DNA from: Sharpea porci
GTDB lineage: Bacteria > Bacillota_I > Bacilli_A > Erysipelotrichales > Coprobacillaceae
Length of the DNA: 64,000 nucleotides
Assembly: GCF_009695655.1 (NCBI RefSeq)
Contig: NZ_VUNM01000008.1
Span: 17,594-81,593 of the forward strand
Reading direction: 5' to 3'
Below are positions 41,224-48,996 of the stretch, piece by piece (the stretch's first letter is position 1; each line of letters opens with the position of its first letter). The notes below the pieces were generated by a model. That model ran no database searches. It was not told where the DNA came from and saw only the letters and a list, made by a program, of their open reading frames with translations. Position numbers and translations under genes: made by a program.

Positions 41224-41562
41224 TTATAAAGCATCTTCGCCCTTAGCGCCAGTACGAATACGCATTGCATCTAAGCATTCATAAACGAATACTTTGCCAT
41301 CACCAACATTACCAGTTGGTAATACATCGGCAATTCTCGCAAGAATCGTATCAACCTTGGCATCACGGACAATAACTTCGACTTTCATTTTTGGTACCAG
41401 GTTCACATTGTAGACAACACCCCTATATTGTTCTACATAACCCATCTGGTTACCATAGCCCATTACGTTAGAAATATTCATACCTGAAACTTTCATGTCG
41501 ACAAGAATTTTCTTCAAGTCTTCAAACTTCTCTGGTCGAATAATGATTTCTAGCTTTTTCAT
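41224..41562 (-). CDS. glnB: Nitrogen regulatory protein PII
   Basis: A 112-aa PII protein. MKKLEIIIRPEKFEDLKKIL is the typical first strand-helix. The T-loop (VEQYRGVVYNV) has Tyr51, the classic uridylylation position. The C-loop region TGNVGDGKVFVYE binds 2-oxoglutarate/ATP. The ATG at 41562 follows AGGAGGGG. It is encoded directly upstream of amt, the standard glnK-amtB pairing, so it probably regulates ammonium uptake. Confidence 0.95.
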   Translation of the reverse strand: MKKLEIIIRPEKFEDLKKILVDMKVSGMNISNVMGYGNQMGYVEQYRGVVYNVNLVPKMKVEVIVRDAKVDTILARIADVLPTGNVGDGKVFVYECLDAMRIRTGAKGEDAL

Positions 41563-41592
41563 ATTACCCCTCCTTCTTGAAAAGTTATTCTC

Positions 41593-41653
41593 ATTATAAT
41601 AGAAAACTATCAATACGCAATACAAAATTATCAAAATGATACAAAATTATCAA
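41593..41653 (-). promoter_or_regulatory. glnB promoter region with 15-bp direct repeats
   Basis: A minus-strand TATAAT (41593-41598) lies 30 bp before glnB without a good -35. Just upstream are two identical copies of ATACAAAATTATCAA (41620-41634 and 41639-41653), 19 bp apart. Their place suggests an activator binding site for nitrogen control. Confidence 0.5.
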
Positions 41654-41686
41654 TTATGAAAATCATAACAAAACCTTAAAAATCCA

Positions 41687-41715
41687 TTGACACCATAATG
41701 TCAATTTGATATTAT
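41687..41715 (+). promoter_or_regulatory. Promoter of the five-tRNA operon
   Basis: TTGACA (41687-41692), a 17-bp spacer and TATTAT (41710-41715), 18 bp before tRNA-Val. Confidence 0.8.
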
Positions 41716-41733
41716 AAGTGAGCATTCGGTGAC

Positions 41734-41809
41734 GGGAGCTTAGCTCAGTTGGGAGAGCGTCTGCCTTACAAGCAGAGGGTCAGCGGTTCGAGCCCGTTAG
41801 CTCCCACCA
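41734..41809 (+). tRNA. tRNA-Val (UAC)
   Basis: A 76-nt tRNA with encoded CCA. Acceptor GGGAGCT/AGCTCCC; T arm with GGTTCGAGC; anticodon loop CTTACAA gives UAC. Confidence 0.96.
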
Positions 41810-41827
41810 TTTGTATTAATTGTATAT

Positions 41828-41903
<76 letters not shown>

Positions 41904-41908
41904 TTCTT

Positions 41909-41992
41909 GGGGAGGTAGCGAAGTGGCTAAACGCGGCTGACTGTAACTCAGTTCCTTTTGGTTCGATGGTTCGAATCCGTCCCTCCCCACCA
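41909..41992 (+). tRNA. tRNA-Tyr (GUA)
   Basis: An 84-nt tRNA with a long variable arm and encoded CCA. Acceptor GGGGAGG/CCTCCCC; anticodon loop CTGTAAC gives GUA. Confidence 0.95.
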
Positions 41993-41997
41993 TCCTT

Positions 41998-42086
41998 GCC
42001 CTGGTGGCGAAATTGGTAGACGCACGGGACTTAAAATCCCGCGGACTTCAAACTCCGTGCCGGTTCGACTCCGGCCCAGGGCACCA
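41998..42086 (+). tRNA. tRNA-Leu (UAA)
   Basis: An 89-nt class II tRNA with a long variable arm and encoded CCA. Acceptor GCCCTGG/CCAGGGC; anticodon loop CTTAAAA gives UAA. Confidence 0.96.
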
Positions 42087-42097
42087 TCTTTGGTGTT

Positions 42098-42171
42098 GCG
42101 GGTGTAGTTCAATGGTAGAACTCCAGCCTTCCAAGCTGACTACGTGGGTTCGATTCCCATCACCCGCTCCA
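42098..42171 (+). tRNA. tRNA-Gly (UCC)
   Basis: A 74-nt tRNA with encoded CCA. Acceptor GCGGGTG/CACCCGC; anticodon loop CTTCCAA gives UCC. Last gene of the tRNA operon. Confidence 0.96.
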
Positions 42172-42184
42172 ATAACAAAAGTCG

Positions 42185-42216
42185 AACACAGCTACAAAAT
42201 AGTTGTGTTTTTTTAT
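42185..42216 (+). terminator. tRNA operon terminator
   Basis: AACACAGCTA and TAGTTGTGTT pair with one G-T pair, followed by TTTTTT. Confidence 0.87.
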
Positions 42217-42250
42217 ACTCTAATCCTCTATTAAAAAGTTGAAATACCAA

Positions 42251-42307
42251 GGGATAACACGGTTTTCTAAGCTAACAATGGGGTTTCGATTCTCATCAAC
42301 CCATCCA
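42251..42307 (+). pseudogene. Decayed tRNA-Gly 3' fragment
   Basis: The stretch is visibly related to the last part of tRNA-Gly 80 bp upstream: TTTTCTAAGCTAAC against CTTCCAAGCTGAC, then GGTTTCGATTCTCATC against GGTTCGATTCCCATC, ending in CCATCCA. Several mismatches and insertions destroy the fold. It lies beyond the operon terminator, so it is a remnant and not a gene. Confidence 0.65.
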
Positions 42308-42363
42308 TTAAACCCTAATCGAAAACAACTATAATAAGTTTATATACTTTCATATCTTAATTA

Positions 42364-42392
42364 AAAAGCTGTAACACATAAGTGCTACAGCT
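42364..42392 (-). terminator. Terminator of the MATE gene
   Basis: On the minus strand AAAGCTGTAGCAC pairs with a TGTTACAGCTTT arm, followed by TTAATT. Confidence 0.8.
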
Positions 42393-42396
42393 TTAT

Positions 42397-43758
42397 TTAT
42401 GCCTTTTTGCCCGATTTAATAAAAGGATCGCGCCAGAAGACAAAGAGAAGATAAGCAGTCATTATGAGCCAGATGGATGGTTCACAGAAAATAACAGCCA
42501 TATATTTGAATTGTGGTATAAAGAGGATGACAAAGATAACTTTACCAATAAACTCAATTACACTTGAGACAAGGGGAAGGAGCTTTTGCCCAATACCTTG
42601 CAGGGCACTTCTTGTCTGCATAAGAATACCTAGGACAAAGTAGTTTGGAGCAACAATTCTTAAATAAAGTGATCCATTACCTACAATAATAGGATTATTT
42701 GAAGAAGAGATAAAACGAACCATACTAGGTGCTGCAAACAATAAGATAATCGTTAATAATGCCGCAACAATAAAATCATAAATATAAGCATCACGCATAC
42801 CTCTTCTAATACGCTGAGGATTATTGGCACCTTTATTCTGTGATATAAATGTAGCAATCCCCTGCCCCATGCTTGTAAAAGGCATATTACAGAACATATA
42901 GAGCTTTCTTGCTGCTGTATGACCTGCAATGACATATTGTCCTAGACCGTTGATGCCTGATTGAAGAATGACTGAACCAGAATTGACGATTGCGGATTGC
43001 ATGGCCATTGCATAACCCTGTCCAGCAAGATCTTTATAGAGTTCAGGATCATACTGGAAATCACTTCTTTTAGGAACAAGGATGGGTGTAGCTTTGATAA
43101 TATAAAGGAAACATAAAATAACAGAAATACCTTGAGCAATCACTGTCGCAATAGCTGCACCAGCAACACCCATATGGAACTGGGTGATAAACAAGATATC
43201 TAAGCCAACATTCAACAATGATGAGAAAATCAGGAAGACAAGGGGCATGAAGGAATTGCCGATAGAACGCAATATACCAGCCGCAAGATTATAGGCAAAC
43301 ATTACTGTTAAAAAGAGTATAATCCAGAATATATAACTATAGGCTTCATTAAAGACAGCCTGAGGAACATTGATGGCATGCATTAAAGGCTTAATGCCAA
43401 GCAGGGCAATAAGCGTAATACCAATAGAAGAGAGAATGCCAATCACAATCGCTCCTGCCACACTCTTCTTTAAGAGCTTCTCGTCTTGGCTCCCATAAGC
43501 TCTTGCCGTTACAATCGCAAGACCATTCCCAATGCCTAACGCAAAGCCGTTGATTAAGTCAAAAACAGAATTGACTGAACCAATAGCGGCTAAAGAATGA
43601 TCACCTAAGAATTTACCAACAATAAATGTATCCATCGTATTATAGAATTGTTGGAAAATAGAAGAGATAAGAATAGGTATCGCAAAAAGGACTATGCCTT
43701 TAAATATAGGACCATGAAGCATATCAATACTTCGGTTTTTTCTTTTTATCTGTTCCAT
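42397..43758 (-). CDS. MATE family efflux transporter
   Basis: A 453-aa membrane protein with twelve hydrophobic segments in two repeats. Typical MATE blocks are FAIPILISSIFQQFYNTMDT, ALGIGNGLAIVTARAYGSQD and QGIATFISQNKGA. The ATG at 43758 follows GGAGG by six bases; a longer frame upstream lacks a site. It would export drugs or metabolites by sodium or proton antiport; the substrate is unknown. It stands alone. Confidence 0.9.
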   Translation of the reverse strand: MEQIKRKNRSIDMLHGPIFKGIVLFAIPILISSIFQQFYNTMDTFIVGKFLGDHSLAAIGSVNSVFDLINGFALGIGNGLAIVTARAYGSQDEKLLKKSVAGAIVIGILSSIGITLIALLGIKPLMHAINVPQAVFNEAYSYIFWIILFLTVMFAYNLAAGILRSIGNSFMPLVFLIFSSLLNVGLDILFITQFHMGVAGAAIATVIAQGISVILCFLYIIKATPILVPKRSDFQYDPELYKDLAGQGYAMAMQSAIVNSGSVILQSGINGLGQYVIAGHTAARKLYMFCNMPFTSMGQGIATFISQNKGANNPQRIRRGMRDAYIYDFIVAALLTIILLFAAPSMVRFISSSNNPIIVGNGSLYLRIVAPNYFVLGILMQTRSALQGIGQKLLPLVSSVIEFIGKVIFVILFIPQFKYMAVIFCEPSIWLIMTAYLLFVFWRDPFIKSGKKA

Positions 43759-43883
43759 AAAAACCTCCAATAACATCATTATTATACGCTTATAAATATA
43801 TGATATGTGTTTTTTTCTCAATTAGAATTTTTGCATTTCTTTTTCATTAGCGTTAAAATAAAAAGAAAAAGGAAGGTGAAACT

Positions 43884-44471
43884 ATGGCAAAATTATTATA
43901 TCAAGGCCATGGCAGTTATCGTATCACTTCCGATAATGGTATTGTAGTTTATGTGGATCCATATGCAGGAGAAGGCTATGATGTCCCTGCGGATTTAGTG
44001 ATTGTTACACATGAACATAGTGATCATAATCATACAGAACTTGTGAGACTAAAAGAAGGTGGCGTTATTATTAGACATGCCGACCTCCATAAAAAGAATT
44101 ATTCAATATATAACTACAAAAATATCATTATTGAAGGCGTACCTGCCATGAATGCACATCATAATCCAGATGATTGTGTTGGATTTATTATGGATATTGA
44201 TGGAATAAGAATCTATGGAGCGGGAGATACTTCCTATTTTGAAGGTATGCAATATTTTAAGAATCTAGATTATGCCATCCTGCCAACTGATGGAATTTAT
44301 AATATGGATATGGCAGAAGCAAGCAAAGTTGCAGATCTACTTGATACAAAGTATGCGATTCCTGTACATATGGCTCCAGGACATCTCTTTGACAAAGAAA
44401 AAGTCAAAGCATTCAAAACAAAAAAAGCCTTGGTTCTTCAACCAGGGCAAGAAATTACATTAGGCGCTTAG
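43884..44471 (+). CDS. Metallo-beta-lactamase-fold hydrolase (UPF0173 type)
   Basis: A 195-aa cytoplasmic metal-dependent hydrolase. The zinc motif THEHSDHNH is near residues 42-50, further ligand regions are NAHHNPDD near 92 and GAGDTSYFEG near 114, and HMAP near 174 gives the last histidine. It resembles UPF0173/YtkL-like proteins of unknown substrate. It has a GGAAGGTGA site and ends tail to tail with the histidine kinase gene, overlapping its end by 4 bp. Confidence 0.85.
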   Translation: MAKLLYQGHGSYRITSDNGIVVYVDPYAGEGYDVPADLVIVTHEHSDHNHTELVRLKEGGVIIRHADLHKKNYSIYNYKNIIIEGVPAMNAHHNPDDCVGFIMDIDGIRIYGAGDTSYFEGMQYFKNLDYAILPTDGIYNMDMAEASKVADLLDTKYAIPVHMAPGHLFDKEKVKAFKTKKALVLQPGQEITLGA

Positions 44472-45595
44472 GCGTCTTTTTTTATATGGCGTGGTAATTG
44501 GACAATAAAGGTAGTGATATGATCATGACTTGTCATGAAGATCTGGCCTTTATGCATTTCAACAATATTTTTAGCGATTGCTAAGCCTAATCCTGTTCCA
44601 CCAGCATTCGTACTTCTCGCTGAGTCGGCACGATAGAATTTATCGAAGATATAAGGCAAATCTTCGCTAGAAATCGTATCTCCCTCATTCATAATCTTAA
44701 TCGTTACTGTCTTCTCATCACCAATAACGACTACTTTTAACTGGGAATGATCATAACCATATTTTAAAGCATTAGAAAAGAGATTATCAAACACACGTGC
44801 TAATAACTGTCCATCCCCAATAACGAAGAGATTATGATCTTTAATAGAAAGAATAGGTTCAATATCATGTTCTTGAAACAACAACGTATATTCATCAGTT
44901 AATTGAAGAATAAGTTCAGATAAATTAATAATATTTAAATTCATCTTAATCTTAGCATTATCAAGCTTAGTAAATTCAAATAAATCATCCATCATTGACT
45001 TCAAGCGTAATGACTTATTATAAGCAATATGTGCATAATTAATAATATCATCATGAGAAAGATTTTCACTCGTACCAATCAAATCAAGATAACCAATAAC
45101 GGAAGTTAATGGAGTACGTAAGTCATGAGCTACATTCGTAATTAAGTCATTCTTTTGCTTTTCTGCATTACGTTCTGCTTCATAGGCTATTTGTTCATTT
45201 TCACGTAGGATTTTTGCTTCCTTTTCCTTTTCATGCAAGGTGTTACTTAAAGCATTAATATTTGCTGCTAACATCCCTAATTCATCATCATATTCAATCT
45301 CACAACGTGCATCATAATCACCCAATGTCACATCCTGAATCGTCTTATTAAGAGAATTAATATAGCGTAATGTAATATTCATAAGTTTAAAGAATATGGA
45401 AATAAATAACCCATATGTAATAACATAATTCAGTACAAGACTGGCATTATCACTAATATGAATAAATTTCACCAATGTAATACCTAAGTTCACAATCGAA
45501 GCTACGGCAGTAGCGATAATATAACTCAGAGTAACATTAATAAGAATACGCCAACGGAATGATGAAATGAAAAGGCTTCTTAATTTTGCAATCAT
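44468..45595 (-). CDS. Sensor histidine kinase (VanS-like)
   Basis: A 375-aa membrane kinase. Two membrane segments (about 17-45 and 54-78) enclose only a very short external loop, so sensing is likely within the membrane. A HAMP domain follows, then the HisKA box NVAHDLRTPLTS with His157, and the ATPase domain with NLFSNALKYG, FDKFYRADSARS and GTGLGLAIAKNI. It overlaps the response regulator gene by 4 bp. The stimulus is unknown; VanS-like kinases with short sensor loops often respond to cell-wall stress. Confidence 0.9.
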   Translation of the reverse strand: MIAKLRSLFISSFRWRILINVTLSYIIATAVASIVNLGITLVKFIHISDNASLVLNYVITYGLFISIFFKLMNITLRYINSLNKTIQDVTLGDYDARCEIEYDDELGMLAANINALSNTLHEKEKEAKILRENEQIAYEAERNAEKQKNDLITNVAHDLRTPLTSVIGYLDLIGTSENLSHDDIINYAHIAYNKSLRLKSMMDDLFEFTKLDNAKIKMNLNIINLSELILQLTDEYTLLFQEHDIEPILSIKDHNLFVIGDGQLLARVFDNLFSNALKYGYDHSQLKVVVIGDEKTVTIKIMNEGDTISSEDLPYIFDKFYRADSARSTNAGGTGLGLAIAKNIVEMHKGQIFMTSHDHITTFIVQLPRHIKKDA

Positions 45596-46290
45596 ATTGT
45601 AAATTTATAACCAATACCCCAAACTGTCTTAATATGACGTGGTGTTCTTGGTTGCCTTTCTACTTTCTCACGTAATTTTCTTATATGAACCATAATGGTA
45701 TTATTCGCATTTGTAGGCTTTTCATGCCAGATTGTCTCAAAGATATCTTCAGTTGAGTAAACCTTTTCAGGATTGCTGGCAAGTAAGACAAGGATGTTAT
45801 ATTCAATACGAGTAAGTCTCACTAACTGACCGTTAATAGTGACTTGTTTCTTATTCGTATCAATAATTAAATCATTCGCATTAATGACACCATTATTCTC
45901 TTCAATAGGCTTATTGAGAACGGTAAAACGTCTTAATTGACTCTTCACTCTTGCAACAAGCTCCTTCGCATTAAATGGCTTACCAATATAATCATCAGCA
46001 CCCTTCATTAACCCTTCAACCTTGTCATCTTCAGATGTCTTGGCAGAAAGGAAAATAACAGGAATATTATACTTGCTGCGAATAAGCTCCAAAGCCTGCA
46101 TACCATCAATTTCAGGCATCATCACATCTAATATAACTAACTCAATATCATAATCTCTAATATCATTTAAGATATTAGTAGCATCATAACGCTTATGAAC
46201 AATATAACCTTCCTGAGATAAATAAATTTCAATCAGATCACATATCTCTTTTTCATCATCAACAACTAAAATATGAGGTGTATCCATCAT
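45592..46290 (-). CDS. OmpR-family response regulator (VanR-like)
   Basis: A 232-aa regulator. The receiver domain has the acidic pair DDE at 11-13, the phosphoacceptor Asp55 in LVILDVMMPE, and Lys in GKPFNAKE near 106. The C-terminal winged helix contains VRLTRIEYNILVLLASN and IMVHIRKLREKVE. AAGGAGG lies five bases before the first of two ATGs. It is first in the operon, and a TAGACA/TGTCTA dyad upstream may be its own operator. Confidence 0.92.
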   Translation of the reverse strand: MMDTPHILVVDDEKEICDLIEIYLSQEGYIVHKRYDATNILNDIRDYDIELVILDVMMPEIDGMQALELIRSKYNIPVIFLSAKTSEDDKVEGLMKGADDYIGKPFNAKELVARVKSQLRRFTVLNKPIEENNGVINANDLIIDTNKKQVTINGQLVRLTRIEYNILVLLASNPEKVYSTEDIFETIWHEKPTNANNTIMVHIRKLREKVERQPRTPRHIKTVWGIGYKFTI

Positions 46291-46350
46291 TCAATCCTCC
46301 TTATGTCAATGATAATTGTAATTAATAAATTAATCAAGCAATCATTTCTC

Positions 46351-46369
46351 TAGACATAGGAATTGTCTA
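46351..46369. promoter_or_regulatory. Candidate response-regulator operator
   Basis: The dyad TAGACA-N7-TGTCTA lies about 60 bp before the response regulator start. Autoregulation is a guess; direct evidence is limited to symmetry and position. Confidence 0.35.
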
Positions 46370-46549
46370 ATGAATATGAAGTGTTAAATATCAATAAGGT
46401 GAATTTAACACGCCGTGAGCAAGAAATCCCCCACCTCTATAGGTGGCGGGATGAATTGAGATAAACACGGCGTTTTGTTGACTTTCGTATCCTGCAGTAT
46501 TATAATATAAATACAATCAGTCGTAATTATTAGAAAGGCAATAAATACA

Positions 46550-46966
46550 ATGCAATTAGACACAAATAATCATTCGGTATTTATGCTGCGTTATCATCTT
46601 ATCATGTGTGTAAAATATCGTAACAAGGTGATAGATGATACTATCTCTGACCGTCTGAAAGAGATGTTTGTAAAAATTGCCCCTGCATATAACATTACGC
46701 TGGAGGAATGGAATCACGATACAGACCATGTTCACATTCTGTTCAGAGGCCAGCCGAATACCGAAATCAGCAAGTTCATCAATGCCTACAAATCAGCGAG
46801 CAGCCGTATCATAAAGAAGGAATTTCCTGAGATACGCAAATCCTTATGGAAAGAGATGTTCTGGTCACAGAGCTTCTGCCTGCTGACCACAGGCGGGGCC
46901 ACAGCAGATATTATTAAGCAGTATATAGAGTCACAGGGAGGGAAGGATGGCAAACAAGGCAATTAA
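46550..46966 (+). CDS. tnpA: IS200/IS605 transposase TnpA
   Basis: A 138-aa Y1 (HUH) single-strand transposase. The HUH motif is in DTDHVHILFRG near residues 62-72 and the nucleophile Tyr in IIKQYIESQGG near 127. MLRYHLIMCVKYRNKV is the typical first strand. It is of full family length, with no frameshift. It overlaps tnpB by 20 bp. It excises and inserts the element as circular single-stranded DNA. Confidence 0.93.
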   Translation: MQLDTNNHSVFMLRYHLIMCVKYRNKVIDDTISDRLKEMFVKIAPAYNITLEEWNHDTDHVHILFRGQPNTEISKFINAYKSASSRIIKKEFPEIRKSLWKEMFWSQSFCLLTTGGATADIIKQYIESQGGKDGKQGN

Positions 46967-48086
46967 GTACAGGGTATATCCTACAGCTGAACAAGGCACC
47001 ATGTTCTCTAAGACCTTTGGCTGCTGCCGCAAGGTCTATAATCTCATGCTTTCTGATAAGATTGAAGGCTATAAGGCAACTGGCAAGTTTCCTGCTGTAA
47101 CGCCTGCCCGGTATAAGGATGAATATCCTTATCTCAGGGAGGTAGACAGTCTTGCCCTTGCAAATGTACAGCTCAACCTGCAGGCTGCTTTCCGTAATGC
47201 TTTTAGCAAGTCTCGCAAGAAGAAAAACGGATTTCCTAAGTTCAAGTCTGCAAAGCACAGCCGCAGGTCCTACACGACAAACAATCAGAAAGGGACAGTT
47301 GCGATTACAGACAGTAAGTACATCAGGCTTCCTAAGATCGGCAAGGTAAAAGCTGTCATCCATCGTATCCCTGACAGCAGCTGGATTATCAAGTCTGCTA
47401 CTGTATCTCAGGAATCAGATGGCAAGTATTATGTTTCTGTGCTTTTTGAATTTGATAAAGCGGGAAATACTTATATAGCGGATAAAGCCAATGCCATTGG
47501 ACTGGACTATGCCTCTGACGGCTTGTACGTAGACAGCAACGGTAATGTGGGTACTAATCACAAGTATTATCGTGAAAGCTATGACAAGCTTGCCAAGGCA
47601 CAGCGCAGACTGTCCCGTATGCAAGGCTCTAAAAAGCATGAAGATAAATCCAATAACTATATCAAGCAGCTTCGTAAAGTAAATAAAATTCATAGACACA
47701 TAGCAAATCAGCGTCTGGATAACCTGCATAAAATATCTGCTGAGATAGCCAATCGGTATGATGTTGTATGTGTGGAATCTCTAGACATGAAGTCCATGGC
47801 GAATCGCGGGTTCGGCAACGGCAAAGCGACTCTGGATAACGGATACGGCATGTTTCTTGACATGCTTGAGTATAAGCTATCCGATAGGAACAAGTATCTT
47901 GTCAAGGTGGATAAGTGGTATCCATCATCACAGATATGTCATTGCTGCGGTGCATTGCATCCCGAGATGAAGGATTTATCTATCCGCAAGATGACATGTG
48001 ACTGCGGGCTCACGATAAGCCGTGACCAGAACGCAGCTATCAATATCCTGAATGAAGGCTTGCGACTGCTTGCCGGGGCGGCCTAG
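46947..48086 (+). CDS. tnpB: TnpB RNA-guided nuclease (RuvC type)
   Basis: A 379-aa TnpB. The RuvC active site is complete: Asp187 (IGLDYAS), Glu277 (VCVESLDM) and Asp360 (ISRDQNAAIN). The zinc ribbon has CHCCG at 331-335 and CDCG at 351-354. The N-terminal KAIKYRVYPTAEQ start is typical. TnpB proteins use an RNA from the element's right end (omegaRNA) to cut DNA at sites the transposon has left, which keeps the element in the genome. The protein is somewhat short but in the usual range. Confidence 0.94.
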   Translation: MANKAIKYRVYPTAEQGTMFSKTFGCCRKVYNLMLSDKIEGYKATGKFPAVTPARYKDEYPYLREVDSLALANVQLNLQAAFRNAFSKSRKKKNGFPKFKSAKHSRRSYTTNNQKGTVAITDSKYIRLPKIGKVKAVIHRIPDSSWIIKSATVSQESDGKYYVSVLFEFDKAGNTYIADKANAIGLDYASDGLYVDSNGNVGTNHKYYRESYDKLAKAQRRLSRMQGSKKHEDKSNNYIKQLRKVNKIHRHIANQRLDNLHKISAEIANRYDVVCVESLDMKSMANRGFGNGKATLDNGYGMFLDMLEYKLSDRNKYLVKVDKWYPSSQICHCCGALHPEMKDLSIRKMTCDCGLTISRDQNAAINILNEGLRLLAGAA

Positions 48087-48230
48087 AGCTAAATATTGCA
48101 GTAGGGATGGAATAGCCCGAACTCATACGCCTGTGGACATTGTGTAAGACGCTGAGCTGCGTAACATCGCAGCCAGCGCAGTAGTGGCTGAAGCAGGAAG
48201 CTCCGACTTCTATAAGTCGGAGTAGTTCAC
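48087..48230 (+). ncRNA. Candidate omegaRNA region (tnpB 3' end to IS right end)
   Basis: The region between the tnpB stop and TTCAC is GC-rich and hairpin-rich compared with the surroundings: CTGAGCTGCG/CGCAG, GCGCAGTAGTGGC and the terminal CTCCGACTT/AAGTCGGAG. In characterised TnpB systems the guide RNA scaffold ends here and the guide is the flanking DNA, which would begin at 48231 (TATATGTTGTTTATGG). Assigned by position and structure only. Confidence 0.5.
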
Positions 48231-48405
48231 TATATGTTGTTTATGGATAATAAAATGTGTGTATAGACTGCAAAACATCCCTCTTCAACTTTCCCTATTT
48301 ATTCTCAAAGCATTTGCCAATGGTCAAACTGTTGCATCATGATGATTAAGGATTATATAAAATGTTGTTGAGGACAAAATGAGAATGAGGGAAAGGCTGG
48401 ATATA

Positions 48406-48434
48406 TTGATTATTAGCTATAAAAGACTTATATT
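48406..48434 (+). promoter_or_regulatory. Plus-strand promoter in repeat unit 1
   Basis: TTGATT, a 17-bp spacer and TATATT. It faces the small gene and would make a short RNA across the hairpin at 48461-48492. Confidence 0.55.
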
Positions 48435-48460
48435 TGTGTTGCAAGCATATAGTGCAAAAC

Positions 48461-48492
48461 GATGGGATAAGAGTTGCGCCTCTTGTCCCATC
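48461..48492. terminator. Bidirectional hairpin, repeat unit 1
   Basis: GATGGGATAAGAG and CTCTTGTCCCATC form a 13-bp stem with one G-T pair and a 6-nt loop. TAGCTTTTT follows on the plus strand and GTTTTGC on the minus strand. Confidence 0.75.
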
Positions 48493-48499
48493 TAGCTTT

Positions 48500-48594
48500 T
48501 TACGAGCGCTTGTCTCGGGCATGTTTTATAGCCATAGCGACCTGCTTTACGCAAATCTCAAATGCCTTTTCAACAACCATAAAAGCAGAAGCAT
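48500..48594 (-). pseudogene. Frameshifted copy of the small hydrophobic protein gene
   Basis: The copy starts MLLLLWLLK at ATG 48594 behind AGGAGG (48602-48607, seven-base spacing). A 37-bp deletion relative to the intact copy shifts the frame, giving a 15-residue product ending at 48547. The rest of the original frame is still present and reads FEICVKQVAMAIKHARDKRS up to the stop at 48500, nearly identical to the intact copy. The broken peptide could still insert in a membrane. Confidence 0.65.
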
Positions 48595-48643
48595 GTAGTG
48601 CCCTCCTTTCCTGCCACAAATCGGAGGCGAAGGCAAGACTCTC

Positions 48644-48671
48644 TATATATGTATTCGTCAGAAAATGCCTT
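48644..48671 (-). promoter_or_regulatory. Minus-strand promoter, repeat unit 1
   Basis: AAGGCA, a 16-bp spacer and TATATA, corresponding to the stronger promoter in unit 2. Confidence 0.4.
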
Positions 48672-48721
48672 ATTTCTTACTGAAAATTTCATTTTTTCTT
48701 TTATGGAAAAGGCTAGATATA

Positions 48722-48750
48722 TTGACTATTAGCTATAAATGACTTATATT
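48722..48750 (+). promoter_or_regulatory. Plus-strand promoter in repeat unit 2 (candidate antitoxin RNA)
   Basis: TTGACT (48722-48727), a 17-bp spacer and TATATT (48745-48750). A transcript from about 48757 would run into the shared hairpin at 48777-48808 and its T-run, giving a short RNA of about 60 nt convergent with and complementary to the 3' end of the small protein mRNA. Confidence 0.6.
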
Positions 48751-48776
48751 TGTATTGCAAGCATGTAGTGCAAAAC

Positions 48777-48808
48777 GATGGGACAAGAGTAGCAGCTCTT
48801 GTCCCATC
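48777..48808. terminator. Bidirectional hairpin, repeat unit 2
   Basis: GATGGGACAAGAG and CTCTTGTCCCATC form a perfect 13-bp stem with a 6-nt loop. TAGCTTTTT follows on the plus strand and GTTTTGC on the minus strand, so it can end both convergent transcripts. Confidence 0.8.
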
Positions 48809-48815
48809 TAGCTTT

Positions 48816-48947
48816 TTACGAGCGCTTGTCTCGGGCGTGTTTTATAGCCATAACGACTTGCTTTACACAAATCTCAAATATCTTTTCCACGACCAACTTA
48901 ATGACCGTTTCCAAGACACTTTTCAATAACCATAAAAGCAGAATCAT
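48816..48947 (-). CDS. Small hydrophobic/basic protein, 43 aa (candidate type I toxin)
   Basis: The frame begins MILLLWLLKSVLETVIKLVV, continues EKIFEICVKQVVMAI and ends KHARDKRS. The first 20 residues can form a membrane-inserting helix and the tail is strongly basic, a layout shared by type I toxins. AGGAGG (48955-48960) is seven bases before the ATG. Upstream are a hairpin (48959-48968 with 48979-48990) that borders the ribosome binding site and a promoter at 48997-49024; the bidirectional hairpin lies just after the stop. A frameshifted tandem copy sits downstream. I do not recognise the sequence as any named toxin family; a small membrane regulator is the alternative. Confidence 0.6.
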   Translation of the reverse strand: MILLLWLLKSVLETVIKLVVEKIFEICVKQVVMAIKHARDKRS

Positions 48948-48996
48948 GTAGTGCCCTCCTTTCCCGCCGCAAATTGGAGGCGAAGGAAAGACCCTC

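Larger units (their letters stand above)
46381..48230 (+). mobile_element. IS200/IS605-type element with tnpA and tnpB
   Basis: Left end: GTGTTAAAT/ATTTAACAC arms (46381-46411), then ACGCCGTG (46410-46417) pairing with CACGGCGT (46466-46473) around a second hairpin with CCACC/GGTGG stem. Right end: hairpin CTCCGACTT/AAGTCGGAG (48201-48222) followed by AGTAGTTCAC, the likely cleavage site TTCAC at 48226-48230. Both genes are open and keep their catalytic residues. The left limit is approximate. Confidence 0.8.

Noticed and set aside
42004..42234. Plus-strand 76-codon frame
   Set aside because: It lies over the tRNA-Leu and tRNA-Gly genes and their terminator.
46947..48086. Reading TnpB as a Cas12-type CRISPR effector
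   Set aside because: The size (379 aa), overlap with tnpA and IS ends identify it as an IS605 TnpB; no CRISPR array or cas genes are present.
48474..48683. Plus-strand 69-codon frame in the repeat region
   Set aside because: It is antisense to the small hydrophobic gene copy, has no ribosome binding site, and is not preserved in repeat unit 2.
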